64,000 nt of DNA. It comes from Chaetorhynchus papuensis (lineage: Eukaryota; Chordata; Aves; Passeriformes; Rhipiduridae). Below the pieces are notes generated by a model. It was not told the DNA's origin, did not search any database, and saw only the letters and a list, made by a program, of their open reading frames with translations. The stretch is from NCBI GenBank assembly GCA_013396525.1, contig VWYX01000280.1, positions 254,226 to 318,225 of the forward strand, in the 5' to 3' direction. A program made the position numbers and the translations under genes. Positions 53,001 through 61,506 of this stretch are shown in pieces. Numbering within the stretch: position 1 is the first letter of the stretch; every line of letters starts with the position of its first letter.

Positions 53001-55662
53001 AGTATTTAATGAGGAAATTGGGAAACCTGAGTCCTAGTTCCAGCCTACCTGAATCTTCAGCTCTCTACACGGAAGTAAGTAATACTAACAGCTCCCTACT
53101 CTACAATACCCGAGTGGTGTATAAGTTGGTATTTAGATTATTCTTCTGAAAGACACCAAGTCCAAATCCAGTAAGGCAGCAATAGGAAATAAATTTCTAC
53201 CTCCCAAAATCCAGTCCTGGTTTCATCTGACAAAAGAAGTCTCAATCAATTCTACCATCAGTTTCAGGAATCAGATCCTGGACGTTGTCTCCCTTCCTCA
53301 ATTCCCCACAATATCCACTATAAGAACTTGTACAATAGTCCTTCCTTACTTTACTGAACAGCACAAGCAGCCATTTCTGAGCTCCAGCCATTCTTCATAG
53401 AGTTCTCCCCCTTGACTGATTGCCAGAGATTTCTCCAGGGCACTTCCTAAAAATACAAACAGTGCTATATTTTTAATCCACAATCTTGCATGAGAATGCC
53501 TGTAAGAGAGAGATACATGGATTACACTCTTTTTTCCTGAGACCATGTTTCTGACACGTTCTTAAGAAATTTGTATTTTCCATTTCATGGGAAATTTAAA
53601 AGCCAAGACAAAGCTCATTCTACAAAGATCAAACCCCACAGGATGGTGGTACATCACAAGTGCCACAAACTCTGCTAAAAGAAAGGGATGCCAGCCTGTG
53701 CCTCCATATCAAATAAAGGCTCTGTCTGTTTATTTTATTTTAGGCTCCCTGATGAGGAAAGTGACATGCATCTTTGTGGATGAAAACAAACACAAAAAAA
53801 GCCCCCCACCAACACAGTGCGAACTGTAAGCAGTGTAAGCTTCTGACTGTGGTACAGTTATGAAATTACAGCTAGAGCAATTAAAAATCCTGAAAGCAAA
53901 GAGTTTGAAGAACCGCAGTCATCAAGCACACATCTCCCCATTTTCTTGCTCTAGGACAATTTGTGAACTGTAAATGGTTGAGGGGAAAGGAAATAAAAAA
54001 AAATATTATCTACCAACACATTATTTTCATTTCCACTTGCTTGAAATGAGTAGGATAAATGGAAGTACAGCACTTCCAACAGAGTGCTTTATTCATTTAC
54101 TTTACTCTGAGGGCCTAAATTTATGTGCAAAACAGATTAATGCATGTCACTATTTTATGAAAACCATCGACAAGTCTTTCTGCCCTTCTGAAGACTACAA
54201 GGTATGTCAATAATTTCAGTTATGGATTTGAAATTACAATAGTCTCAGTTTCCAGCAGTTTTATGTACTTGTCATTTTGTGGTAAAAAGAAAGGTTTCTG
54301 CACACTTACATACCTTCTCCGAATTCATTCAGAATAACTGCTATTCTTTTATTATGCTGTTCTGTCAGTATGTAATTTAGAAGAGTTGTTTTTCCAGCTC
54401 CTAGAACACAGACCGTATTTCTATTAAAATGTAAAAAAAACCCACTTAAATTTTCAAATAAAAACGAAACACTGTCATGCATGCACATGCACATTTCAAG
54501 CAAATCTCCTCTAAATATCAGTTTTCATTCTAGTATCTTACATTCTATTCTAATGATGTAGAAATTCATTTGTAGACATTTAACCCCATGAAACTATCAG
54601 GACATTAAATGTCAGTCTTAAATGACTCACAGTTTTTCCATTCACTATGTGTCAGTACTTGATAAACTTACAAGTTCCCTACTCGCTGGGCAGTCTTTTC
54701 CTAGGCAACTGACTTAAATGCTTCTCTTAACAAAAGGCACACTCAATCTCCTCCCTCTCGCTGCCCTTTCTGACCAGTTCTGTCACCAGCAGCCACGGAT
54801 GGGCTATTAACTGCCTTTAAATGGGGCATTGTTAAAAAAGGTCTTCACAATCTCTGCGACACCACCTTAGGAGCAGTTTCATCCCATGCACAAGATCACA
54901 GAATTGTCAAGGGTGGAAGGGATCTCTGGAAATCATCTAGTCCAAACCAGGTGATCGCTACAACTAGGGAACCTTCCTCACTTGTCCTTAAGAGTTGTTT
55001 GTTTTGTTTGGTTTTTTTTCTGAAAATAGTGTGATGCAGTACAAAGTTACAACTTTCGGAACAGCGACGGCGATCCTAAATTTAACCAGCTCCTCACTGT
55101 CCATAACTGTGTGTAGCACACAGTAACTATACTGGCCATGGGGTAGGGGAAAGACGCCGAACCTCACGTTTTTCAGACTGCAATGCAGTCTGCATTTAAC
55201 TGAGCCAAACGTGTTGCACTATTCCGACATTAAGTGGCCAAAAGCCGTTTGCCAATTGTGACCTGAACGAAGCGGCCCCTGAAAACGGAGAGATAAAAGC
55301 AGAAACGGAAGCTTACACTGCTGCTCAGAGTGGTCCTGCAAATCCACCTGGAGCGGCCGGAGGGCCCCGCGCTGCTCAGCCGGCCCCCGGGGCGGAGGCC
55401 GCCATCGGCCCCCCTGCTCTGCCCGGCGCCGAGCGGGCCTCCCTGCAGCCCGGGCCGCCCTGCGGCCCTGGTCCCGCGTCACCCCCGCCGCTCGCCCGGG
55501 CCTTCCCTGTCTGCACCCAGTCCCTGCCGCGCGCCCCTCCCGCTGCTCACCTAAGTAGCCCGTGATGATTGTCACGGGGATCTTCCTGCCGGGGCTGGCA
55601 TCGGTCTCCTCCGCGCTGTCAGCGCCTATCGGGACCAGGTCGGGGCAGTCTTCGTCCTCCAT
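34982..55662 (-). CDS. ZNG1: ZNG1 / CBWD (COBW-domain zinc-regulated GTPase metalloprotein activator), complete
   Basis: Fifteen minus-strand exons join in frame into 370 codons (human ZNG1A has 395). ZNG1 is a G3E-family P-loop GTPase that delivers Zn(II) to client proteins, notably METAP1. Visible elements are the client-binding CPDLVP motif (6-11), Walker A GYLGAGKTT (35-43), the metal-binding CLCC motif (93-96) within RNGCLCCS, the ETTGLADPG switch region (about 122-130), guanine-specificity NKTD (189-192) and the C-terminal COBW domain (about 259-370) with VIVQGVHELYDLEE. The start at 55662 gives a short acidic leader before CPDLVP; an upstream in-frame extension has no ATG in the region checked. 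The C-terminus diverges after FIATV and stops after GNS. The gene lies between divergent CpG promoters, with DOCK8 about 8 kb to its 5' side. Confidence 0.97.
35720..35849 (-). CDS. ZNG1: ZNG1 exon 14 (residues 304-347)
   Basis: 130 nt between a GATAAG acceptor and a GTAAGA donor, phase 0 in and phase 1 out. It encodes GLVSIQGKSHQVIVQGVHE then LYDLEETSVAWKEDEKRTN and RLVLI, the best conserved part of the COBW C-terminal domain. Confidence 0.97.
35850..37601. other. ZNG1 intron 13
   Basis: AT-rich intron of 1.75 kb. No repeat or other gene is recognised. Confidence 0.65.
37602..37667 (-). CDS. ZNG1: ZNG1 exon 13 (residues 282-303)
   Basis: 66 nt between a TCATAG acceptor and a GTTAGT donor, phase 0 both ends. 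It encodes NLLWEKTLKDKTGCTMDVI and RLK. The preceding intron is only 100 bp. Confidence 0.95.
37768..37836 (-). CDS. ZNG1: ZNG1 exon 12 (residues 259-281)
   Basis: 69 nt between a TTGCAG acceptor and a GTAAGT donor, phase 0 both ends. It encodes AIITVTFEVPGNIKEENL and NLFIQ, the start of the COBW C-terminal domain. Confidence 0.96.
37837..39699. other. ZNG1 intron 11
   Basis: AT-rich intron of about 1.9 kb. No recognisable element is seen, only chance open frames. Confidence 0.65.
39700..39751 (-). CDS. ZNG1: ZNG1 exon 11 (residues 241-258)
   Basis: 52 nt between a TTTCAG acceptor and a GTAATT donor, phase 2 in and phase 0 out. It encodes LQKKLEHVKTTHEHLDK, the linker to the COBW C-terminal domain. 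Confidence 0.94.
39752..42468. other. ZNG1 intron 10
   Basis: About 2.7 kb, AT-rich. An A18 run lies at 41645-41662. No coding segment or transposon is recognised. Confidence 0.65.
41645..41662. repeat. Poly(A) run
   Basis: Eighteen consecutive A on the plus strand. No retrocopy body is recognised upstream of it. Confidence 0.95.
42469..42525 (-). CDS. ZNG1: ZNG1 exon 10 (residues 222-241)
   Basis: 57 nt between a GTTTAG acceptor and a GTATGG donor, phase 2 in and out. It encodes VDLSNVLDLHAFDSLSGV, nearly identical to human. Confidence 0.95.
42526..45016. other. ZNG1 intron 9, with CR1
   Basis: About 2.5 kb. A plus-strand CR1 3' fragment (44190-44815) ends about 200 bp from exon 9. The rest is AT-rich unique DNA. 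Confidence 0.7.
44190..44815 (+). mobile_element. CR1 LINE 3' fragment, antisense in ZNG1 intron 9
   Basis: Carries the CR1 ORF2 C-terminal tract (GAGGTGCATTAGGAAGAGCA, a CCCAGCTCTGGATTCC block, LTSKERLRELALFRLKE near 44420) and the 3' end with TTGGACCACACGACC and the terminal GGGATTCTGTGATATGA. It is 5'-truncated and frameshifted. Confidence 0.93.
45017..45061 (-). CDS. ZNG1: ZNG1 exon 9 (residues 207-222)
   Basis: 45 nt between a TTTTAG acceptor and a GTATTA donor, phase 2 in and out. It encodes SINGLVKILETQRS, matching the human SINGLGQILETQRS segment. Confidence 0.94.
45849..45935 (-). CDS. ZNG1: ZNG1 exon 8 (residues 178-207), NKTD motif
   Basis: 87 nt between a ACACAG acceptor and a GTATGA donor, phase 2 in and out. 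It encodes QVALADLIIINKTDLVSEEE and LNKVRTSV. NKTD is the G4 guanine-specificity motif. Confidence 0.96.
45936..46662. other. ZNG1 intron 7
   Basis: AT-rich intron of about 0.7 kb with a (GTTT)n tract at 46192-46209. Nothing else is recognised. Confidence 0.65.
46192..46209. repeat. (GTTT)n simple repeat
   Basis: Four to five near-perfect GTTT units. Confidence 0.9.
46663..46709 (-). CDS. ZNG1: ZNG1 exon 7 (residues 163-178)
   Basis: 47 nt between a GTTTAG acceptor and a GTATGG donor, phase 0 in and phase 2 out. It encodes HLTEEKPEGLINEAS, almost identical to human. Confidence 0.95.
46710..49846. other. ZNG1 intron 6
   Basis: Largest ZNG1 intron, about 3.1 kb, AT-rich, with one ambiguous base at 47724. 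I recognise no repeat or exon. Confidence 0.65.
49847..49884 (-). CDS. ZNG1: ZNG1 exon 6 (residues 150-162), 38-nt short exon
   Basis: 38 nt between a TTTTAG acceptor and a GTAAGT donor, phase 1 in and phase 0 out. It encodes IVSVVDAKHGLN, which corresponds to IITIVDSKYGLK in human. Its size makes it easy to miss in an open-frame scan, but both splice sites and phases fit. Confidence 0.94.
50929..50988 (-). CDS. ZNG1: ZNG1 exon 5 (residues 130-150)
   Basis: 60 nt between a TCTTAG acceptor and a GTAAGT donor, phase 1 in and out. It encodes AVASMFWVDSELGSDIYLD, matching the human protein with one change (Ala to Ser). Confidence 0.96.
52054..52145 (-). CDS. ZNG1: ZNG1 exon 4 (residues 99-130)
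   Basis: 92 nt between a TTACAG acceptor and a GTAGTT donor, phase 2 in and phase 1 out. It encodes DNGVKAIENLMQRRGKFDY and ILLETTGLADPG, the Walker B/switch region. Confidence 0.97.
53350..53446 (-). CDS. ZNG1: ZNG1 exon 3 (residues 67-99), CxCC motif
   Basis: 97 nt between a TTTTAG acceptor and a GTAAGG donor, phase 1 in and phase 2 out. It encodes SALEKSLAISQGGELYEEW and LELRNGCLCCSV. The CLCC cysteines are the conserved zinc ligands of the G3E/COG0523 family. Confidence 0.97.
54314..54400 (-). CDS. ZNG1: ZNG1 exon 2 (residues 38-67), Walker A
   Basis: 87 nt between a TTCTAG acceptor and a GTATGT donor, phase 1 in and out. It encodes GAGKTTLLNYILTEQHNKR followed by IAVILNEFGE, completing the nucleotide-binding P-loop. 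Confidence 0.97.
54401..55550. other. ZNG1 intron 1
   Basis: About 1.15 kb. It passes from AT-rich DNA into the GC-rich promoter island near 55330. A minus-strand CR1 3' end lies at about 54893-54985. Confidence 0.7.
54893..54985 (-). mobile_element. CR1 LINE 3' end (short)
   Basis: The plus strand shows the reverse complement of the CR1 terminus: CACAGAATTGTCAAGGGTGG, then AGGGATCTCTGGAAATCATC and TAGTCCAAACCAGG. Only about 90 bp remain. Confidence 0.85.
55551..55662 (-). CDS. ZNG1: ZNG1 exon 1 (residues 1-38)
   Basis: ATG at 55660-55662; 112 nt to a GTGAGC donor, phase 1 out. It encodes MEDEDCPDLVPIG, an acidic linker, and KIPVTIITGYL at the start of the P-loop. The CPDLVP motif corresponds to the METAP1-binding CPELVP of human ZNG1. 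The upstream GTG that would lengthen the frame is not a plausible start. Confidence 0.94.
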
Positions 55663-55712
55663 AAGAGCGCGGACGGGCCCAACCCCGCCAGTCGCCGCCA
55701 CAGGCGCCCCCC

Positions 55713-55776
55713 TGACGTCACACGCCTGACGTCGCTCGGGTGGTGTCGCTCGAGTGGCGTCACGCGGATGACGTCA
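55713..55776. promoter_or_regulatory. Cluster of four CRE/ATF-like sites upstream of ZNG1
   Basis: Palindromic TGACGTCA occurs at 55713-55720 and 55769-55776, with one-mismatch variants TGACGTCG at 55727-55734 and TGGCGTCA at 55755-55762. They lie 51-114 bp upstream of the ZNG1 ATG, a normal position for CREB/ATF sites in CpG promoters. Confidence 0.7.
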
Positions 55777-55889
55777 GGCAGCACCACGCCTGGCCCCAAA
55801 GGCGCCTCCCCCGCTCGGGGTTTGCGCAGGCGCAGCAGAGGGGGCGCGCCGGGGTGGCCGCAATGAAGGAAATTTTGGTTCACGGCGGT

Positions 55890-56600
55890 GCCTGGATGGG
55901 TTGGAGGGGGCTGGAGCGGTCCTCTGGTCCAACCTCCCTGCTCAAGCAGGGGCGTCCCAGAGCACATGGCACGGGATCGTGCCAGATGGTTCTTGAATAT
56001 CTCCAGTGAGGGAGACCCCACAGCCTCTCTGGGCAATCTGTTCCAGTGCTAGGTCACCTGCACAGTAAAGAAGTTCTTCCTCAGTTCAGGTGGAACTCCC
56101 TGTGCATCAGTTTCTGCCTGTTGCCTCTTGTCCTATTGCCTGGCACCACTGAGAGGAGCCTGCCTCCTCCCTCTTGACACCTTCCCTTCGGACACCGATA
56201 AGACATTGGTGAGGTCCGCTCTTCTCGTGGGATCGTTTCTTCTTGAGTCTGAATAGGCCCAGTTTCCTCGGCCTATCCTCATAAGAGACATACTCTCCTT
56301 TAATCACTTCTCTTGCTCTCTGTTGGACCCACTCCAGGAGCTCCTTGTCTCTCTTGTCCTGAGGAGCTCAGAACTGGACACAGCACTCCAGGTGAGGCCT
56401 CACCAGGGCTGAGTACAGGGACAGGATCACCTCCCTCGACCTGCTGGCAATGCCCTTCCTAATGCCCCCCAGGATACCATTGGCCTTCCTGGCCACCAGG
56501 ACACTCTGCTGGCTCATGGACAGCTTGTTGTCCACCAGGACCCCCAGGTCCTTCTCTGCAGAGCTTCCCCCCAGCAGGTCAGCCCCAAGCCTGGTTCAGA
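55890..56600 (-). mobile_element. CR1 LINE 3' fragment abutting the ZNG1 promoter
   Basis: Read on the minus strand it shows the CR1 C-terminal tract (YEDRPRKLGLFRLKKKRS near 56240) and a 3' end with TTGGACCAGAGGACC near 55925. On the plus strand the typical reverse forms are plain: CCTGAGGAGCTCAGAACTGG, CACCAGGACCCCCAGGTCC and GGCCTTCCTGGCCACC. It is about 700 bp long and 5'-truncated; its CR1 3' end faces the ZNG1 start about 230 bp away. Confidence 0.93.
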
Positions 56601-59129
56601 CACACCAGTAGCTCCAGTGTGATTAACAAACACAGTGCAGGGTGCATGTGATGTCATCTATCTATAATCAAATGATCACCAAGGCTTTCTCTGCTCTCCA
56701 TTAGGGACCGTGAGGGGGCACCATGTGTAAGGCACAGCTGCAGTTAATTTTAACAGTGTCGTGTGCTCCCCAGCTTCTTATGGGCCACAGGTTTAGCAAA
56801 TGGGTTCCATTTCTCCATGTCAGAAGGCATAAATGTAACAGCATTGGGGAGGCACAGACAAGAGATTGGCCAGATGCATGCTGATACGTGCACACACCCA
56901 AAACCCAGGTGGGGTTCTCTGCTCTCAAAATAAGGTCCAGTAGCACCAGTTTGAGTACTGTTATGGTAAAGTATGCTGGACTTCATCTTGTTTGTACGTC
57001 TATTGGCTTGTATGGTAATAAATGTACTTGGTATTTATCCTTGACTCTTCCTATACTTGTGTACATTAAAATATTTAATACTGATAATGTTTGATGCTAT
57101 TCCACTCTAAATAGTTGGCTTCTCCTTTAGTCATTCTATTTAATTTTAAAGTCTGGTTTAAGAAATTATAAAATAATTTATTTAATCCATTGATTCAGCT
57201 TGTCCTTGGAAATACAACAATATTTATTCCAACAGAAATACCTACAGTATACAGGCTGTTGATTTTTTAGAGTTTTAGAACCAATGCATTATAAAATGCA
57301 TCTTTTTGCATTATTGTTTCAGCCGCTCAGGTCATCCCCTTGTATGATGCATCCTATTTTAAAGGAAAGAATCTGATCACCTTTTCAAAGCTGTATCTGC
57401 TAGAACCCTGCCTCATTGTAGATGTTTTTTCTGTCTGGGACTGCACAGCTTTATATAATTCTGGTTTTAAGGTGTTGATTAAAAAAAAAAATTACAATAT
57501 TTTCATGGCAAGAAGGCTGTGGTGTAAAAGAGGAAAAAGTCTGAAAGGCATTGGGAATGAGCAGTTTTGCATTGCAGAGCATGTTAAAAATGGGTGTAAG
57601 TTGTCTTTCAAAATGAGACTATTTGTAATACTGAAATTTCAGTTACATTTCAGTGAGACCTCTGGTATTGGGAAGAGAAGGTGATTAAACCAGTGTTGTG
57701 GTTCTTTAAGTGGTTCTGCTTTTCATCAGCTCACATAACACTGCTCATTATTTCTTCTTTTGAACAGAATTACCTAAAATAAGTACTATGGTTTCTGGGT
57801 TTTCTTTTGGTTTCTTTAAAGTTTGTATTCAAATACTAGAATTTTGCTGTAAGTGTTAGCTGTCCTTTCATTTCTGCTGAACCGTGTAATAAAGTCTACT
57901 TTGTAAAGATAGATGTAAAACCTGTATATTATAGTGTGGTGGCAGCTAAATGAGCATAGCAAACTTAAATCTGGGTGGCACAGTTGAAGTGTTTCATTCT
58001 AAGATATTTCTAGACAAGTCATACAACATCAGAAAGCAGTAAAGTGTTGCTGGGTACCAGGAAGTTGTATTTAATTATTACTTTAGTTGGCTGCACTTGA
58101 AATAACTTCGTCTATTCCCAAATACTGAAGATGTCAGTGCAAGCAGAGTCGTTTTAATGATGGACTGAAGACTGATTTTAATGATTGACTAAAATATTTA
58201 AGGCTTTAGGGAAGAATTGGGGAAGAAGGCTACAACAGGAAAATAAGGAAGAGCAATACTGCAGCTTGCTGATTCCTGATACAGTAGCAAGGGGAGCATG
58301 ATCTGAGCAAAACAGCAGAAGAAAATCATTGGCATTTCAATATTATGTGGAATATGAGTTTTAAAGCCTAATAGCCCTGTAAGAAGGAAGTACCCGTAGG
58401 GTACTACAAGTCAGTATAGTACAATATAGTTCAGCATCTCAGAGAAAGGAATTGCAAATTCATACAATGATACCAGTTAACCTGCAAAACAGTAAGGAAA
58501 CAGATACTAAGTTCAGTTTTGTGATCTCAAATATAAGCTGGTAGGCAGATGCATAACTTCAGTCAGTATGATTTGCATATTCCCCAGGGTACATTTACTT
58601 CTTTCTTGTCTGTTAGCTGTTTAACTTTTCATATATTAATTTTTTTTTTTATCTGTACTTGCATTGACAGTTTCTCCTGACAGCAAGAGTTTATTTTTCT
58701 TTGAAGAATGCAGATTATTCACATGTCATTTAAGAGAAGGAAGATCTTACTTCAGCCATTGCACCTGCTTTTTAACACTGCTACTTTTTATGGCTTATGT
58801 TCTCAATATGCTGTTATAATGTAAAATTTAGTGAAACTAAGAACATGAGAAAAAAAGGTATGGTTTACTATCAGGATTTAAATGTCAGACCTCATCTAGC
58901 AAGTTGGCTCATTGTATTATATCAGTAAGGGAAAATTTTGTGAGTGTTGTCTCTGCTAGAGTTTTGTTCACTGTGAAGGTGAACAAAGAAACATTTCTGC
59001 TTGAGAAACTCTGATGTGAATCTGGCCAGTAGCATTTGTATTCCTTCAGAAGAATTTGCACAGACAAGTGGAAAAAGAAGAGATGCTTTCACAGAGACTG
59101 TTTTCTTCTTTTAGACTCAAGTTTTTTAC

Positions 59130-59145
59130 AAAAAAAAAAAAAAAA
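59130..59145. repeat. Poly(A) run
   Basis: Sixteen consecutive A on the plus strand, with no identifiable retrocopy upstream. Confidence 0.95.
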
Positions 59146-60300
59146 GGCTGCAGAGTGATCTAAGTTCCCTTTCTTCTGTTTCACCATCACAAAAACGAAA
59201 CTTAGACCTAGGAGTGACTTTAAATTTATTTTTTAAAGAGAGTTCAGTATTTCATTGCCAATCTGTTTAAAACATTAATAGGAATAAAATATTATATTTA
59301 TTTTTTCTGTGATTTAGCCTACTAAATTTCATGTAACATTTTTTGTTTAAAACAGTTTTGACTAAATCACTTAGATTTTACTGGATACAGTTGAGATCTG
59401 TGCCAGCACAAGCACTGAACTTGATGGCATGGAAGGAGTGTCTAGCTGCACTGGCTACGTTACACTCTTCTAATCAGTGATGTGGTAGGAAGGTGGAATA
59501 TGAGCAAATATTAACAGGCATTGTGTGCTCCTGGCAAGTATTGCAAACTGAGATCATCACAGTCTTCCTCTTGGTGTGAACCTCCAGATACTCTTAATGG
59601 GTAATCAGATCAAGTTTATTCATTGCTGAAGTTACATACCGCTGATGTTTTTTGCCAAGGATGCAAACTTAACATTATAAAAGATATTGAGGAAACTCCC
59701 ATGGACCTAACTCAACTTCTGGTCAGTCAGCAAAGGTACATCCTCTACAAATAAGCAGGTGACACTTAAGCAGGACTTTGTTGGGATACAGACCATGACT
59801 GTGCTGGGACAGGAAGTTGTGTTTAACAATGTTTATGGTGCCTTGATACTGCACCATGCAGCAGCACTCCTTGCAGGGATACCTCTACCAGTGAAGAAGA
59901 AAAAAGATGTTTGGAAATGTGTGCCTTAAAATGTAAAAAAAATCCTTGGTGATGTGTAGACATGCCAATCATTGTTTCTTCCAGAGTTTCTTTAATCCCA
60001 GCCTGAAAACTCCTTCAAAGCAATATGCAGCAGTATCCATTCTGACCAGGCACCCATACAGAACCTGTGCTGTCGTTACCACCACTCAGCTGTCCTCTGT
60101 GGCTGGGGCCTGCAGCTCCTCAGCCTGCCCAGGTACAGCATCCAACCAGCCATGGACCCAACACTTCCCAGTCAGGTGCAGGAGGAAGACCAAGGTAGGG
60201 TGAGAGCATTTGAAGCCCAAGAGAAATTAGAGGGAAGCATAGCTCATAACTGATTCTAGGGCTGAGGTGGTGAAGCAGTGATTAGGAGTACCATTTGGGA

Positions 60301-60316
60301 TGTGTGTGTGTGTGTG
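60301..60316. repeat. (TG)8 microsatellite
   Basis: Eight perfect TG units. Confidence 0.95.
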
Positions 60317-60913
60317 ACAGGAGGATGGGGATAAGGAAATGGGGAATGTGAGCATGGTTTCCACTGTATCTCATAGAACACCTAATAGCAGCTACTGACA
60401 TCCAAGCAAGCAAGGTTTGGAAAACCATGGTCTGTTCTGAATTGCACTGTTTTCTTTGATTTTGATTTTTTTGATGCCTTAACTGCAACCTGGTTTCATA
60501 TAATTTTTTTAATCCTCTGACTGGAAAGATCTTGTTCTACTTCTTGTTTGAAAGGAGTGTTTATATTTCATTACCTTGTATTTAGTAGGTTGGTTTGTTG
60601 CAGGAATTCCAACATTAGTGTTTGTTTAGCAAAACACTGGAGCACTTGGATGAAATAACTTAAAAAAATCGCTTCACCAACTTCTCATTTGGTAGTTCTC
60701 CAAGTTAAACTATGTAAACTTTCTTGATAAAAGTTCATACTTTTTTCCTTTTTTTCCCTCCAAAAAAGACAATGTAACTGCTTACGTAATAGATTAAAAG
60801 GAGTATTTGATGAGTTTTGCTGCTCATATGCCAAAGTAGGCTTCTGATAATTCACTTCATCCAAAAAGATGAGAAGTTAAAATGATGTGTTTGTTCTATA
60901 TCTGCTGAATATG

Positions 60914-61506
60914 TGTGCTGGTTTTGGCTGGTTTGGCTGGGTTTTGGTAGAATACATTTTCTTAATGGTACTTGGTAAGGGGCAGTGTTTTGGATTTGTG
61001 CTGGACAAAGTGTTGATAACACAGGGATGTTCTTGTTATTGCTGAGCTGCAACAGCATCAAAGTCTTTTCTGCTTCTTACCCCAAACCACAGTGAGGAGG
61101 CTGGGAGTGCACATAAGAGTTGTGAGGGGACACGGCCAGGAGAGCTGACCCCAGCTGACCTCAGGGACATCCCAGACCATATGGCAGCATGCTTGGCATA
61201 GAAAGCTGGGGGGAAGAAGAAAGAAGGGGGCCTTTCGGACTGATGACATTTGTCTTCCCAAGTCACATTAACGCATGCTGGAGCTCTGCTTTCCTGGGGA
61301 TGACTGAACACCAACCTTCTGCCCATGGGAAGCAGTGACTGAATTCCTTGGTTTGCTTTGCTTGTGTGCACAGTCTTTGTTTTCCCTATTAAACTGTCTT
61401 TGTCTCGACCCACAAGTTTTCTCACTTTTATCCTTCCAGTTCTCTCTTTCCCATCCCACTGGCTCAGAATGTGAGACATAGTTGCCAGCTGGGGTTAAAC
61501 CATGAC
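60914..61506 (+). mobile_element. Solo LTR of an avian ERVL-type endogenous retrovirus
   Basis: Begins TGTGCTGGTTTTGGCTGG and ends near CTGGGGTTAAACCATGAC, the hallmark ends of the ERVL LTRs common in bird genomes. Internal landmarks also fit: AGTGTTTTGGATTTGTGCTG, GTTGATAACACAGGGATG, GACACGGCCAGGAGAGCTGA, CCAGACCATATGGCAGCATG, and a poly(A) signal ATTAAA followed by CTGTCTTTGTCTCGACCCAC. No internal retroviral genes are present, so it is a recombined solo LTR. Its orientation is the same as DOCK8, about 2.3 kb upstream of that start codon. Confidence 0.85.

Larger units (their letters stand above)
49885..53349. other. ZNG1 introns 5, 4 and 3
   Basis: AT-rich introns around exons 5 (50929-50988) and 4 (52054-52145). 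A C10 homopolymer lies near 50648-50657. Imperfect TAGATATGTTT-like repeats lie near 52443-52500. No mobile element is recognised. Confidence 0.6.
55330..55870. promoter_or_regulatory. CpG-rich promoter island of ZNG1
   Basis: GC- and CpG-dense sequence covers the start of intron 1, exon 1 and about 200 bp upstream of the ATG. It ends abruptly at the CR1 insertion near 55890. No TATA box is seen. Four CRE-like motifs lie at 55713-55776. Confidence 0.75.

Noticed and set aside
55219..55701. A 160-codon frame starting upstream of ZNG1 exon 1 and running through its donor
   Set aside because: Its first codon is GTG, not ATG, and the portion after the GTGAGC donor is intron. Only 55551-55662 is accepted as coding.
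61036..61479. 147-codon minus-strand frame upstream of DOCK8
   Set aside because: It lies entirely inside the ERVL-like solo LTR, which carries no gene on that strand.
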